A DNA stretch of 54,475 nt from Albidovulum sp. bin36 (GTDB taxonomy: Bacteria > Pseudomonadota > Alphaproteobacteria > Rhodobacterales > Rhodobacteraceae). Under the pieces are notes generated by a model. That model had not been told where the DNA came from and searched no databases. It was given only the letters and a program-made list of their open reading frames with translations. This document shows positions 33,884 through 42,741 of the stretch, in pieces. The position numbers and the translations under genes are program-made. The DNA lies in NCBI GenBank assembly GCA_002238565.1, contig MPMP01000027.1:1-54475 (forward strand). The letters are read 5' to 3'. Within the stretch, counting starts at the first letter, position 1; each line of letters opens with the position of its first letter.

Positions 33884-35395
33884 ATGTTGAAATTCGTTCG
33901 CATGCTTATTTCTGTTGGAATTGCCGCCGCGATCGCGCCAGCGGCTTTCGCCGATGTCGTGCGCCTTGGAGCAGATGTTGATTCAGCGACAATGGATCCG
34001 CGAATCCAAAGGAACACTACCGAGTACAGAGTAAACAATCTTATTTACGACGGCCTTGTTCAGCTTAACGCAAACCTGCAAGTGGAACCGGGTTTGGCTG
34101 AGAGCTGGGAGAACCCGGAACCGACTGTTTGGATTTTCCATCTTCGAGAAAACGTCATGTTTCACGACGGTTCGATTCTAGATGCCGACGATGTCGTATT
34201 CACTTTCGAAACGATCCTAGATCCCGACCTTAAAGCGCGTTTCAGGTCGCTGTTCACGCCGATCGATACAATTGAAGCCCTGGATGCCAACACCGTCAAA
34301 ATTACGCTGAAGGAACCGTACGCGCCGCTTCTAAGCTATCTGGATATGGGAATAGTTTCGAAGGACTACGTAGAAGGCGGCGGGAACATTCAATCGACGC
34401 CGGTTGGAACCGGACCGCTCAAGCTCTCGAATTGGGAACGCGGCTCGAGGATAAGCCTGGAGCCATTCGAGGACTACTGGGGCGGCAGCCCGAATACGGA
34501 CGGTTTCGAATTCGTGGTTGTCGGCGACAATACGGCGCGCGCCCAAGCATTCGAAGCCGGAGATCTTTCTATCATTCAATCGCCGCTTTCCTCTCAGGAT
34601 ATCGGTCGGCTGGTCGCGAACACCCAATTCCAAAACGAAATTCTCGGCGGACTCGGTATAACCTACCTCAACTTTAACACGCAGCCCCCCCTGCTTGGCG
34701 ACCCGGCATTGCGTCGCGCGCTTGCCATGCTCGTGGATCAAAGCACGATCGTTGACGCCATTTACGAGGGCGTTGATCAAGTCGCAACGTCGATTCTCCT
34801 GCCGTCGTCCTGGGCCTACGATGCTTCGATCGCTCAGCCGGGATTTGATCCCGAGGGCGCGAAAGACGCGTTCGCAGCCGCGGGTTGGACGGATTCGAAC
34901 GGCGACGGAACGCTCGATAAGGACGGGCAGGCGCTAAGCATAGTGTTGTCGACCCATAGCGAAGACCCCAACCGGATTCAGTCGCTCGAGTACATCCAGG
35001 CGATTATGCTCGAAAACGGCGTCGACGCGTCAATCAGCATCGCCGACTGGCCGGCGTTTTCCGAAGGCGTGCGCGGAGGCCAGCATGAAATCGCTCTCTT
35101 GGGCTGGCTTAATATCGTAGACCCCGACAGGCTAATGTACGGCCAATTCCACACCGGCGGATCATTCAACTGGGGAGGCTACTCGAATGCGGAAGTCGAC
35201 GCGCACCTCGAAACGGGCCGGTCCGCGACCGATGTCGGCGACCGAACCGCCGCCTACCAGGCCGCCGCGGCGATAATTGCGAATGAATTGCCTTACTTCG
35301 TTATCGCCTACCAAGGATATCAGGTTTTCTATACCGACGACGTTACTCTAGATCCCGACGCTAGAGGCATGATGCGGTCGGTGATCGGGAACTAG
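33884..35395 (+). CDS. Dipeptide/oligopeptide-type ABC transporter substrate-binding protein
   Basis: A 503-aa SBP_bac_5 protein. The signal peptide is 1-23 (cut after AFA). The mature start DVVRLGADVDSATMDPRIQR then IYDGLVQLNANLQVEPGLAE SW is the family's N-terminal block, followed by FHLRENVMFHDGSILDADDV. Related proteins bind di- and oligopeptides, nickel, glutathione or opine-like solutes. It is first in an operon with two permeases, a deacylase, an aminotransferase and two ATPases, so the ligand is likely an acylated amino acid or peptide-like compound. A perfect 11-bp hairpin lies 17 nt after the stop. Confidence 0.92.
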   Translation: MLKFVRMLISVGIAAAIAPAAFADVVRLGADVDSATMDPRIQRNTTEYRVNNLIYDGLVQLNANLQVEPGLAESWENPEPTVWIFHLRENVMFHDGSILDADDVVFTFETILDPDLKARFRSLFTPIDTIEALDANTVKITLKEPYAPLLSYLDMGIVSKDYVEGGGNIQSTPVGTGPLKLSNWERGSRISLEPFEDYWGGSPNTDGFEFVVVGDNTARAQAFEAGDLSIIQSPLSSQDIGRLVANTQFQNEILGGLGITYLNFNTQPPLLGDPALRRALAMLVDQSTIVDAIYEGVDQVATSILLPSSWAYDASIAQPGFDPEGAKDAFAAAGWTDSNGDGTLDKDGQALSIVLSTHSEDPNRIQSLEYIQAIMLENGVDASISIADWPAFSEGVRGGQHEIALLGWLNIVDPDRLMYGQFHTGGSFNWGGYSNAEVDAHLETGRSATDVGDRTAAYQAAAAIIANELPYFVIAYQGYQVFYTDDVTLDPDARGMMRSVIGN

Positions 35396-35412
35396 CGGAT
35401 TCAACATGATTC

Positions 35413-35439
35413 GCGGCGCCCGAGGCATTCGGGCGCCGC
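35413..35439 (+). promoter_or_regulatory. Intercistronic hairpin after the peptide-binding-protein gene
   Basis: GCGGCGCCCGA, loop GGCAT, then TCGGGCGCCGC: an 11-bp perfect stem with a 5-nt loop and no U-tract. It begins 17 nt after the binding-protein stop and ends 9 nt before the permease start, so it also covers the permease ribosome-binding region. Likely role: stabilising the upstream mRNA and lowering permease translation. Confidence 0.75.
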
Positions 35440-35448
35440 CTCTCGAAA

Positions 35449-36429
35449 ATGATTTGGTACGTTTTACGGCGCCTTGCGCTGTTCATCCCCCTGATTCTCG
35501 GCGTCGTCGCCGTGACATTCGGAATAATGGAACTCGTGCCCGGCGACCCGGCCGCGGTTCTGCTTGGCGACGAAGCTTCCGAGGAAGCGGTTCGAGACAT
35601 GCGTCGCTCGCTCGGACTAGACCGGCCATGGTGGATTCGCCTAGGCTCGTACTATGCAGACCTCGCGCATGGCGACATGGGAATTTCCTATTTCCAAAAC
35701 CAGCCGGTCACGGATGCCATCCGTCAGCGCGTCGTGCCCACCCTGGAAGTCGCCGTGGTCGCGCTTCTGATTTCAATTTTGATCGGACTCGCACTTGGCG
35801 TCGCGGCGGCGTTTTGGCGCGGAACCGCGATCGATGCGACCAGCATGCTATTCGCGCAGCTAGGCGTCTCGATGCCGGTCTTCTGGTTCGGGATCCTATT
35901 GATGTATCTTCTAGCCATCCGATTCGATCTGCTCCCTTCGATCGGGCGCGGGCCGCCGCTTGCCGGAGCTCTCGTCGAGGCGGCGCTCGGTCGTCCCGCC
36001 GCGCTGCTTGAATCCCTCTCGCACATCGCGATGCCGGCTCTCACGCTTGGCCTAACCAACGCAGCCGTAATATCAAGGCTCGTAAGAAGCGCGATGCTGG
36101 AAACTCTCGGACAGGATTTCATTAGGACGGCGCACGCCAAAGGGCTCCTAAATGTTCGCATCATTTTCGTTCACGCGCTCGGAAACGCGATGCTTCCGGT
36201 CGTAAGCGTTATCGGGCTTCGTTTCGGCGCGCTGCTTGGCGGAGCCGTGCTCACGGAGAGCATTTTCGGCTGGCCGGGGCTGGGCCAGCTAGCGGTCGCG
36301 GCGATTTCCCAGCGCGACCTCCCGCTGGTCCAGGGAATCGTACTGACCTTCGCCGTTGCGTTCGCTCTCGTAAATCTCCTGGTCGATTTGCTCTACGCCT
36401 TGATCGATCCTCGAATTCGCCTGGAATGA
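35449..36429 (+). CDS. ABC transporter permease, DppB-like
   Basis: A 326-aa inner-membrane permease. Typical features are the N-terminal YVLRRLALFIPLILGVVAVT helix, the motif LVPGDPAAVLLG, SLGLDRPWWIRLGSYYADL, periplasmic SYFQNQPVTDAI, and the EAA loop region VRSAMLETLGQDFIRTAHAKGL that docks on the ATPase. About six membrane helices. It pairs with the following DppC-like permease; the gap is 3 bp. Its start follows the hairpin by 9 nt. Confidence 0.92.
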   Translation: MIWYVLRRLALFIPLILGVVAVTFGIMELVPGDPAAVLLGDEASEEAVRDMRRSLGLDRPWWIRLGSYYADLAHGDMGISYFQNQPVTDAIRQRVVPTLEVAVVALLISILIGLALGVAAAFWRGTAIDATSMLFAQLGVSMPVFWFGILLMYLLAIRFDLLPSIGRGPPLAGALVEAALGRPAALLESLSHIAMPALTLGLTNAAVISRLVRSAMLETLGQDFIRTAHAKGLLNVRIIFVHALGNAMLPVVSVIGLRFGALLGGAVLTESIFGWPGLGQLAVAAISQRDLPLVQGIVLTFAVAFALVNLLVDLLYALIDPRIRLE

Positions 36430-36432
36430 ACC

Positions 36433-37278
36433 GTGAAGCCGCTTGCCGTCAATCTGTCGCTATCCATCGGCGGAACTATCGTGATAGCGGTGCTCCTATT
36501 CGCTCTATTCGGAACGATCGTATCCGGATTCGAGCCTGATCAGATGAACATGAAAAACCGGTTTTCGCTGCCTACGGCCGAGCATTGGCTAGGAACCGAT
36601 AATTTCGGGAGGGATCTGTGGACGCGAATGGCCGTTGGAGCGCGGGTTTCCCTGACGATCGCCCTTTGCTCGGTGGCGATCGCAGTCGTCGTCGGCACGA
36701 CCGTCGGACTAGTCAGCGGATATATTGGCGGCGCGTTCGATCTCCTCGTTATGAGAATCGTGGACATATTCCTGGGATTTCCGCCAATCGTACTCGCGCT
36801 TGCCATCGTCGCCGCGCTGGGTCCCGGCATGCTCAATCTTACGCTTTCGCTCGCAGCGATTTTCTGGACCGAATACGCTCGCGTCGTCCGCTCCGTTACG
36901 CTCGCTCAGCGCGAGGCCGACTACGTCACCGCCGCCGCGGCCCTCGGAGCGGGAAGCGCTCGCATACTTTTCCGAGAAATTCTTCCGAACGTCATCGGCC
37001 CGGTAATCGTGCTGGCTACGCTCGGAATCGGAACGGCGATTATCGCCGAATCCGGGCTGAGCTTTCTGGGATTCGGAGTCGAGCCGCCGACCCCGACGTG
37101 GGGCTGGACGCTGTCCTATGGAACCCGATACCTTCGCGCCGAGCCATGGCTGTCGACCGTCGCGGGCCTCGCAATCATGATAACCGTGCTCGGATTCAAC
37201 TTGTTCGGCGACGGGCTTCGCGATCATCTAGATCCGCGCGGCGTCGCCCGGCGCATCAAGAGCGCCCCGCGCCAATGA
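36433..37278 (+). CDS. ABC transporter permease, DppC-like
   Basis: A 281-aa permease with GTG start at 36433. Typical DppC features: the N-terminal helix IVIAVLLFALFGTIV, the motif RFSLPTAEHWLGTDNFGRDL, MAVGARVSLTIALCSVAIAV, the docking loop QREADYVTAAAALGAGSARI, and the end GWTLSYGTRYLRAEPWL. It lacks the long N-terminal cytoplasmic part of some DppC proteins. Its stop lies just before the deacylase gene. Confidence 0.92.
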   Translation: MKPLAVNLSLSIGGTIVIAVLLFALFGTIVSGFEPDQMNMKNRFSLPTAEHWLGTDNFGRDLWTRMAVGARVSLTIALCSVAIAVVVGTTVGLVSGYIGGAFDLLVMRIVDIFLGFPPIVLALAIVAALGPGMLNLTLSLAAIFWTEYARVVRSVTLAQREADYVTAAAALGAGSARILFREILPNVIGPVIVLATLGIGTAIIAESGLSFLGFGVEPPTPTWGWTLSYGTRYLRAEPWLSTVAGLAIMITVLGFNLFGDGLRDHLDPRGVARRIKSAPRQ

Positions 37279-37289
37279 AGGAAAAGCAA

Positions 37290-38237
37290 ATGAAACGCCA
37301 TAAGATTCACCGCCGCAAGTTCACGACAATGGCGGACGGAACCGACGCCGTATTGACGATACACGAGCTGCAGGGAGCAGGAAGCGGACCCACCGTTGGA
37401 ATCTCCGCATCGATTCACGGCAACGAAAATGTCGGCAGCCAAATTGTCAGGGCGATATGGCCGCAGCTTCTCGAAGCCGAAATTTCCGGCCGCCTGCTCG
37501 TCATGCCGGTTGCCAATCCCCGAGCATTCGCGGTCAACAGAAGATTCACGCCCATCGATGAATTGAACCTGAACCGCCAGTTCCCCGGTTCCGACAGCGG
37601 CTGCTTTTCGGATCACCTCGCGGCGGCGATTACGCGCGAATTCCTGGAAAAGATCGACATCCACATCGATCTCCACGCGGGCACCGACCGCCCGACCGTC
37701 GACTATGTCTACATAATGAACAATGAAAGGCTGTCGCGCGCGTTCGGGTCGCGAGTGCTTTACCGCCCGCGGCAGGGCTTGGGCGGCACATCCTACCAGG
37801 GCACGACAAAAACCGTAACCGTGGACCAACGCGGCATCTCGTCGATCGTGGTCGAGCTAGGCGGCGGAATTGTCGCGCAGGAGCCATACGTATCGCGCGG
37901 CTGCGACGGCGTGATCAACATTCTCCGCGCGGCCGGCTCGCTTGCCGGAGAACCGGCGCCGCCGCCGCCGCAAATCGTTGTTGGCGGCATTGAAATCGTC
38001 CGACCGAAGCAGGGCGGCTGGCTCGAGACGGAGGCTCCGCCACTAGGCGAGGAAATCGGAGACGGCGCGGTGCTCGGCCGAGTCGTCAGCCCGTATACCT
38101 TCGAAGAACTTGAAGTCATTCAATCGCCCGTAAAGCGCGGCATCATGATACTTTCGCATCTGAATCGAAATCTCGTGGAACCGGGCGACTACGGCTACAT
38201 GGTCGGCGACATGGAAACGGCGGAGGAAAGTCGATGA
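37290..38237 (+). CDS. Succinylglutamate desuccinylase/aspartoacylase-family deacylase
   Basis: A 315-aa zinc carboxypeptidase-like (M14/AspA-AstE) protein. Zinc ligands His43 and Glu46 lie in ASIHGNENVG, and the third is His129 in DIHIDLHAG. ELNLNRQFPG (91-100) carries the substrate-binding Arg. The C-terminal 75 residues form a separate beta domain of the type that caps the active site. The start is ATG 37290, with AAGGAAA 5 nt upstream; ATG 37275 overlaps the permease stop. It would remove an acyl group from an amide nitrogen of an imported amino-acid derivative. The family includes the ectoine-pathway deacetylase DoeB. The stop overlaps the aminotransferase start. Confidence 0.88.
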   Translation: MKRHKIHRRKFTTMADGTDAVLTIHELQGAGSGPTVGISASIHGNENVGSQIVRAIWPQLLEAEISGRLLVMPVANPRAFAVNRRFTPIDELNLNRQFPGSDSGCFSDHLAAAITREFLEKIDIHIDLHAGTDRPTVDYVYIMNNERLSRAFGSRVLYRPRQGLGGTSYQGTTKTVTVDQRGISSIVVELGGGIVAQEPYVSRGCDGVINILRAAGSLAGEPAPPPPQIVVGGIEIVRPKQGGWLETEAPPLGEEIGDGAVLGRVVSPYTFEELEVIQSPVKRGIMILSHLNRNLVEPGDYGYMVGDMETAEESR

Positions 38238-39544
38238 GCCGGTTCCAAAAATCCTCCGATCTGTTTGAACGCGCATCGAAAATTGTGCCGGCCGGCGTCA
38301 GCTCGAATACGCGCGCCCGAAGCCCGCATCCATTCTATTTCAACCGGGCGGAAGGCGCATGGGCCTGGGACGTAGACGGGAACAGGCATCTGGACATAAT
38401 CATGGGAAACGGCGCCGTGCTTCTCGGGCATGGTCATGAAGCCGTAAGAACTGCGGCGGCCGAAGCCATGTCCAGCGGCCTGACATGCGGCCTCGAATCG
38501 CCTATCGCAGCGGACGCGATCGAAACATTGCTGGCAGCGGCGGAATGGCCGGACATGGCCCGGTTTACGAACACGGGCACGGAAGCCGTCCAGCACGCGC
38601 TGCACATCGCCCGCTACGCGACCGGACGCACGCGGATCGCCAAGGTTGAAGGGAGCTACCATGGCTGGTCGGACGAAGTTTTCGTAAGCGTCTGGATCGA
38701 CCCCGCGAAAGCGGGTCCTGTCGGCGACATAACCCCCCTGCCCCAGTTCGCGGGCCAAAGATCGGATCTAGTCGCGGAAACATTGGTGCTCCCCTTCAAC
38801 GATGAAAAAACGGTCGCGGAAACTATCGACAGGCACGGCGACGACATCGCGGCGATCATTCTCGAGCCGACGCTAATCGACGTCGGGTTCATTCCGGGGC
38901 GAGCATCGTTTCTGCAGGCTTTGCGAGACGCGGCCGATCGAAACGGCATCGTCCTGGTTTTCGACGAGTTGCTCACCGGGTTCAATGTCGCCGTCGGCGG
39001 CGCGGCGAGCCTGTGCGGGGTCAAACCGGATCTCGCGCTTTACGGCAAGGCGATCGCCAACGGGCTCCCGATAGCCGCGATCGCGGGGCGCGAAGACCTG
39101 ATGCGCATGACCGAGCCAGGCAAAGGCCCCGCTTTCGTAGGCACATTCAACGGGCATGCGGTTTCCGTCGCCGCGGCCGCCGCCGCGCTGCCGATTCTTG
39201 CGACCGGCGACGTGCAGCGGGAAATGAACAGGCGCGGCGCGCAATTGAAAGAGGCCTTCAACGCCCTGGCCGCGGAACACGGCGTTCCGGGGCAAATGGT
39301 AACCGGCGGCTCGCATTTCCACTGGTATTTCTGCGAGGGCGCGATAGCCGATTTTCGTTCGGCGGCGCGAACCGACGCGGACGCCTACCGCGCGTTCACA
39401 AGCTCGCTAAGCGACTCCCGCGTCCTAACTCTGGCCAACCCGCTTTCGCATCACGCGATTTCGCTCGGTCACGGCGATGAAGCTTGCGAAGCCCTGGTTG
39501 ACGCTTTCGCGACCGGGCTGAAGGCGGTCTCCAGATCGGCATGA
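38234..39544 (+). CDS. Class-III aminotransferase, glutamate-1-semialdehyde aminomutase-like
   Basis: A 436-aa PLP enzyme of fold type I, class III. The PLP lysine is Lys272 (LALYGKAIANGLP) and the ring-nitrogen Asp is Asp244 (VLVFDELLTGF). The phosphate-binding segment is NTGTEAVQHALHIARYATGR (113-132) and GSYHGW (140-145) stacks on the ring. It resembles glutamate-1-semialdehyde aminomutase and the beta/omega amino acid transaminases. A haem role is unlikely inside a transporter operon, so transamination of an omega- or beta-amino acid released by the neighbouring deacylase is the better guess. It overlaps genes on both sides by 4 bp. Confidence 0.88.
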   Translation: MSRFQKSSDLFERASKIVPAGVSSNTRARSPHPFYFNRAEGAWAWDVDGNRHLDIIMGNGAVLLGHGHEAVRTAAAEAMSSGLTCGLESPIAADAIETLLAAAEWPDMARFTNTGTEAVQHALHIARYATGRTRIAKVEGSYHGWSDEVFVSVWIDPAKAGPVGDITPLPQFAGQRSDLVAETLVLPFNDEKTVAETIDRHGDDIAAIILEPTLIDVGFIPGRASFLQALRDAADRNGIVLVFDELLTGFNVAVGGAASLCGVKPDLALYGKAIANGLPIAAIAGREDLMRMTEPGKGPAFVGTFNGHAVSVAAAAAALPILATGDVQREMNRRGAQLKEAFNALAAEHGVPGQMVTGGSHFHWYFCEGAIADFRSAARTDADAYRAFTSSLSDSRVLTLANPLSHHAISLGHGDEACEALVDAFATGLKAVSRSA

Positions 39545-40521
39545 ATCCTCCCCTGCTAGCGGTCGAAGGGCTAACCACGATTCTGCACCTGCCGTCCGGC
39601 CCCGCTTTCGCCGTGGACGGCATCGATCTGGAAGTCGCCGAGGGAGAAACGCTGGGAATCGTCGGCGAAAGCGGATGCGGCAAGAGCATGCTGGCGCTGT
39701 CGCTTATCGGCCTGCAACCGAATCCTCCCGCCGAAGTCGTCGCGGGCCGGGCTCTGTTCGAAGGCTCCGATCTTCTCGCGCAATCTTCCGAGAGCCTCCG
39801 CGCGATCAGGGGGAGCAGGATCGGGATGATTTTCCAGGAACCGATGTCGGCGCTCAATCCGGTTATGAAAATCGGGGAGCAGATCGCCGAAGTCTGCCGG
39901 AGGCACGACCGCATGGGCGCGCGCGCCGCATGGCGGCGCGCCGTCGAACTGCTGGAACGCGTCGGCATTCCCGATCCTTCGACGCGAGCGCGAGAGTATC
40001 CATTCCAGCTTTCCGGAGGGCTGCGCCAGAGAGTCATGATCGCCTCGGCGCTCGCGTGCGGCCCCGCTATGCTAATCGCCGACGAGCCGACGACTGCGCT
40101 CGACGTGACGATTCAGGCGCAAATCCTGGATTTGATTCGCGAATTGCAGACCGGAACGGGCATGGCCGTCATTCTCATCACCCACGATCTCGGCGTCATT
40201 GCTGAAACCGCCGACAGGGTCATGGTCATGTACGCGGGCAGGAAGATCGAGGAGGCTTCAGCCGACCGGTTGTTCGCCGGCCCGCGCCACCCCTATACGC
40301 ATGGGCTGCTCAGCTCGGTGCCCGTCCTGGGGACGAGCCGCAGCTCAAGGCTTCCCGAAATCGGCGGCGCGGTACCGACCCTGGGCGCATCGGTCGACGG
40401 CTGCGCCTTCGAACCGCGGTGCGATCGCAAGGGCGGCCTCTGCAGCAGAAAGGCACCGCTGCTGGCCCCCGCAAGCGCAGATCACCTCGCCGCGTGCCAC
40501 TTTCCGAGGGGCGCTCCATGA
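39541..40521 (+). CDS. Dipeptide-type ABC transporter ATPase, DppD-like
   Basis: A 326-aa ATPase with Walker A GESGCGKS (42-49), Q-loop IFQEPMSALNPVMKIGEQ, signature LSGGLRQRVMIA, Walker B MLIADEPTTALD and the H-loop ILITHDLGV. The C-terminal oligopeptide/dipeptide domain carries the cysteine set GCAFEPRCDRKGGLCS that in relatives binds an Fe-S cluster. It follows the aminotransferase with a 4-bp overlap and precedes DppF in the same way. Confidence 0.92.
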   Translation: MNPPLLAVEGLTTILHLPSGPAFAVDGIDLEVAEGETLGIVGESGCGKSMLALSLIGLQPNPPAEVVAGRALFEGSDLLAQSSESLRAIRGSRIGMIFQEPMSALNPVMKIGEQIAEVCRRHDRMGARAAWRRAVELLERVGIPDPSTRAREYPFQLSGGLRQRVMIASALACGPAMLIADEPTTALDVTIQAQILDLIRELQTGTGMAVILITHDLGVIAETADRVMVMYAGRKIEEASADRLFAGPRHPYTHGLLSSVPVLGTSRSSRLPEIGGAVPTLGASVDGCAFEPRCDRKGGLCSRKAPLLAPASADHLAACHFPRGAP

Positions 40522-41483
40522 AGGACATCGTCCTTGAAGGCGTCGGCCTTACAAAGCATTTTACGGTCGGCGGCCCAATGTCCGGAGGACGGCGAAGGGT
40601 TCGCGCGGTGGAATCCGTCGACATCGCCATCGGCAGAGGGGAAACCGTCGGCCTGGTCGGCGAGAGCGGATGCGGCAAATCTACGATCGGCCGCCTGCTG
40701 CTGCGGCTCATCGATCCGACTGAAGGGCGAATTCGCCTTCTGGGGCAGGACATTACCGATGCGAGGGGAAGCGGACTTCGCCGACTTAGGAGGCGCATGC
40801 AGATCGTTTTCCAGGATCCGTTCGCTTCGCTGAACCCGCGCCACCGAGTCGGCGACATCCTGTCCGCGCCGTACCGCATTCACGGGATCGAGCCGCGGAT
40901 CGGGATCGATGCCAAAGTCGCCGAGTTGATGGGCAGGGTCGGGCTGGACCCGATGGCGCGCAGCAAGTTTCCGCACGAGTTTTCCGGCGGGCAGCGCCAG
41001 CGGATCGGGATCGCCAGGGCGCTGGCCCTGGAACCGGACGTCATCGTCTGCGACGAGCCGGTTTCGGCGCTCGACGTTTCAGTCCAGGCTCAGATCGTCA
41101 ATCTTCTTCGCGACCTGCGAGATCAGACGGGCATCGCCCTCCTGTTCATTTCGCACGATCTCGCCGTTGTGGAAAACATCTGCGACCGCGTAGCCGTCAT
41201 GTATCTCGGCCGCATCGTGGAAATCGCGGATCGCGACCGGCTCTTCGACGCTCCGCGCCATCCCTATACGAAAGCGCTTCTAAAATCGGTGCCTCGCCCC
41301 GACCCCGGGCGGCGGCGGCGCGCTTTATTTCGTCTGGAAGGAGAAGTTCCGAGCCCGGTCGATCCTCCGACCGGCTGCGCGTTTCATACCCGCTGCCCGG
41401 TCGCGACGAAGCTCTGCGCAGCCGAAAGGCCGCCTCTTTCAATCAGGGAGGCGAGCAATAAAGTCGCATGCCACTTGAATTGA
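40518..41483 (+). CDS. Dipeptide-type ABC transporter ATPase, DppF-like
   Basis: A 321-aa ATPase with start ATG 40518, which overlaps the dppD-like stop; an open extension upstream to 40419 is read-through. Walker A is GESGCGKST (48-56), then IVFQDPFASLNPR, signature FSGGQRQRIGIARAL, Walker B VIVCDEPVSALDVS and LLFISHDLAVVE. The C-terminal Cys-rich end (GCAFHTRCPVATKLC) matches the family. It ends the operon, and a hairpin starts at its stop codon. Confidence 0.92.
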   Translation: MKDIVLEGVGLTKHFTVGGPMSGGRRRVRAVESVDIAIGRGETVGLVGESGCGKSTIGRLLLRLIDPTEGRIRLLGQDITDARGSGLRRLRRRMQIVFQDPFASLNPRHRVGDILSAPYRIHGIEPRIGIDAKVAELMGRVGLDPMARSKFPHEFSGGQRQRIGIARALALEPDVIVCDEPVSALDVSVQAQIVNLLRDLRDQTGIALLFISHDLAVVENICDRVAVMYLGRIVEIADRDRLFDAPRHPYTKALLKSVPRPDPGRRRRALFRLEGEVPSPVDPPTGCAFHTRCPVATKLCAAERPPLSIREASNKVACHLN

Positions 41484-41513
41484 TGCCGATTCAACCGAAG
41501 GCGGAATCGGCAT
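41483..41513 (+). terminator. Hairpin at the end of the dipeptide-type ABC operon
   Basis: ATGCCGATTC (41483-41492) pairs with GAATCGGCAT (41504-41513), a 10-bp perfect stem with an 11-nt loop, beginning at the last base of the stop codon. Only a short TTT follows, so it may be a weak terminator or an mRNA-stabilising end. Confidence 0.5.
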
Positions 41514-41973
41514 TTCGCCGCGATTCGCCGACAAGGTATCCATTTTCCGGAAAGCTCTCAGCTGAAAATTCGCATGCCGGCGGGCAGCGCAGCAGCGATG
41601 CCGGCCGCAAGCCAATCCGCTCGCGCGACGGCATGCCGATCGAGACATCCTACTCGCATGGAGGCTTCCTTCCAGCTTTCCCTCCTCGAACCCGCCGCCC
41701 GATCTCAAGATTTCGATTCCGGTCCTTCTGATTTGCGAGAAGCATCGGATCTCGCTGCGCGCAATCCTGTTCGCTACGAATTCCGCCATGATCGAATGTT
41801 CGATATTCCAATCGTCCCGACGATGCATTAAAATCGCGTTGCGAGACTTCGCATGGCGTTCTCGACGCGCATCGGAGGGACGGGATGACGAGATTCAAGG
41901 AAGCTAATCGGAAAGAGATGTCACTTTCATTCGGACGAATTGCCGAGCGTCGGCAAGTGCAAGGATCAATTAA
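41514..41973. other. Gap before the SDR gene, no gene recognised
   Basis: Short frames only, none with a ribosome site or motif. The promoter of the following dehydrogenase gene should lie here. An AAGGAT sequence lies about 8 nt before the TTG start at 41974. Confidence 0.35.
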
Positions 41974-42741
41974 TTGACTCTGGATGCCGCTCCCGCCGGG
42001 CTTGCGGGCAAGAAATGCCTCATTACCGGGGCGAACGGCGGAATCGGCATGTCAACCGCCGACCACTTTCGAGCGCTGGGGGCTGAAATACTCGCCACGG
42101 ACATAGGTGATAGCTATGCCGGAGGCGATTGCGCCTCTTACCGAAGCTACGACCTCCTCGATCGAAAGCAGCTCGAATCCTGCGTGAAATGGATCGAAGA
42201 GCAGTCTCCCGATGTGCTGTTCAACAATGCGGCCATTTTCGACATGGGTTCGATACTCGATGCCGACCTCGAGCAATACGATCGCCTTTTCGACCTCAAC
42301 GTGCGCGCGTTTTACGCCAATATGAAAGCTGCGGCGGTTGCGATGGTTGGAGCCGGGAAGGCGGGATCTATCATCAACCTCGCCAGCCAGGCAGGTCATC
42401 GCGGCGAGGCTCTCGTAGCGCACTACTGCGCAACGAAGGCTGCGGTAATCAGCTATACGCAGTCGGCCGCGCTCGCGCTCGCGCCGCACGGCATCAGGGT
42501 CAATGCTATTTCGCCCGGCGTCATCGACACCCCCATGTGGGTGACTGTCGACCGGCTTTTCGCAAAATTCGAAGGCAAGGAAATTGGACAGAAAAAGCTC
42601 GAGGTCGGCGAGGCCGTTCCGCTCGGCCGCATGGGCAGCCCCTGCGATGTCGCTCGAGTTGCCGTGTTCCTCGCATCCGAGCAATCGGCGTACATGACCG
42701 CCCAGACTATAAGCGTCGACGGCGGCAATGTACTGAGGTAG
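41974..42741 (+). CDS. Short-chain dehydrogenase, sorbitol/galactitol dehydrogenase (SmoS)-like
   Basis: A 255-aa SDR. The NAD-binding motif is TGANGGIG (18-25), followed by NNAAIFDMGSI, NLASQAGHRGEALVAHYCAT with catalytic Ser and YxxxK (YCATK), and the C-terminal ISVDGGNVLR. The stretch NNAAxFD, QAGRRGEALVxxYCATKAAV and APGVID is that of SmoS-type polyol dehydrogenases (L-iditol/sorbitol to fructose, galactitol to tagatose). The only start with a plausible Shine-Dalgarno is TTG 41974. Truncated relatives of SmoC and SmoK lie at 7.9-8.9 kb. The acidic residue for NAD (Asp in LATDIGD) favours NAD over NADP. It appears monocistronic. Confidence 0.85.
   Translation: MTLDAAPAGLAGKKCLITGANGGIGMSTADHFRALGAEILATDIGDSYAGGDCASYRSYDLLDRKQLESCVKWIEEQSPDVLFNNAAIFDMGSILDADLEQYDRLFDLNVRAFYANMKAAAVAMVGAGKAGSIINLASQAGHRGEALVAHYCATKAAVISYTQSAALALAPHGIRVNAISPGVIDTPMWVTVDRLFAKFEGKEIGQKKLEVGEAVPLGRMGSPCDVARVAVFLASEQSAYMTAQTISVDGGNVLR

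Noticed and set aside
38234..39544. Glutamate-1-semialdehyde aminomutase (hemL) of haem synthesis
   Set aside because: It is embedded by 4-bp overlaps between a deacylase and transporter ATPases. An assimilation role fits better, and alphaproteobacteria usually make 5-aminolevulinate by HemA condensation.
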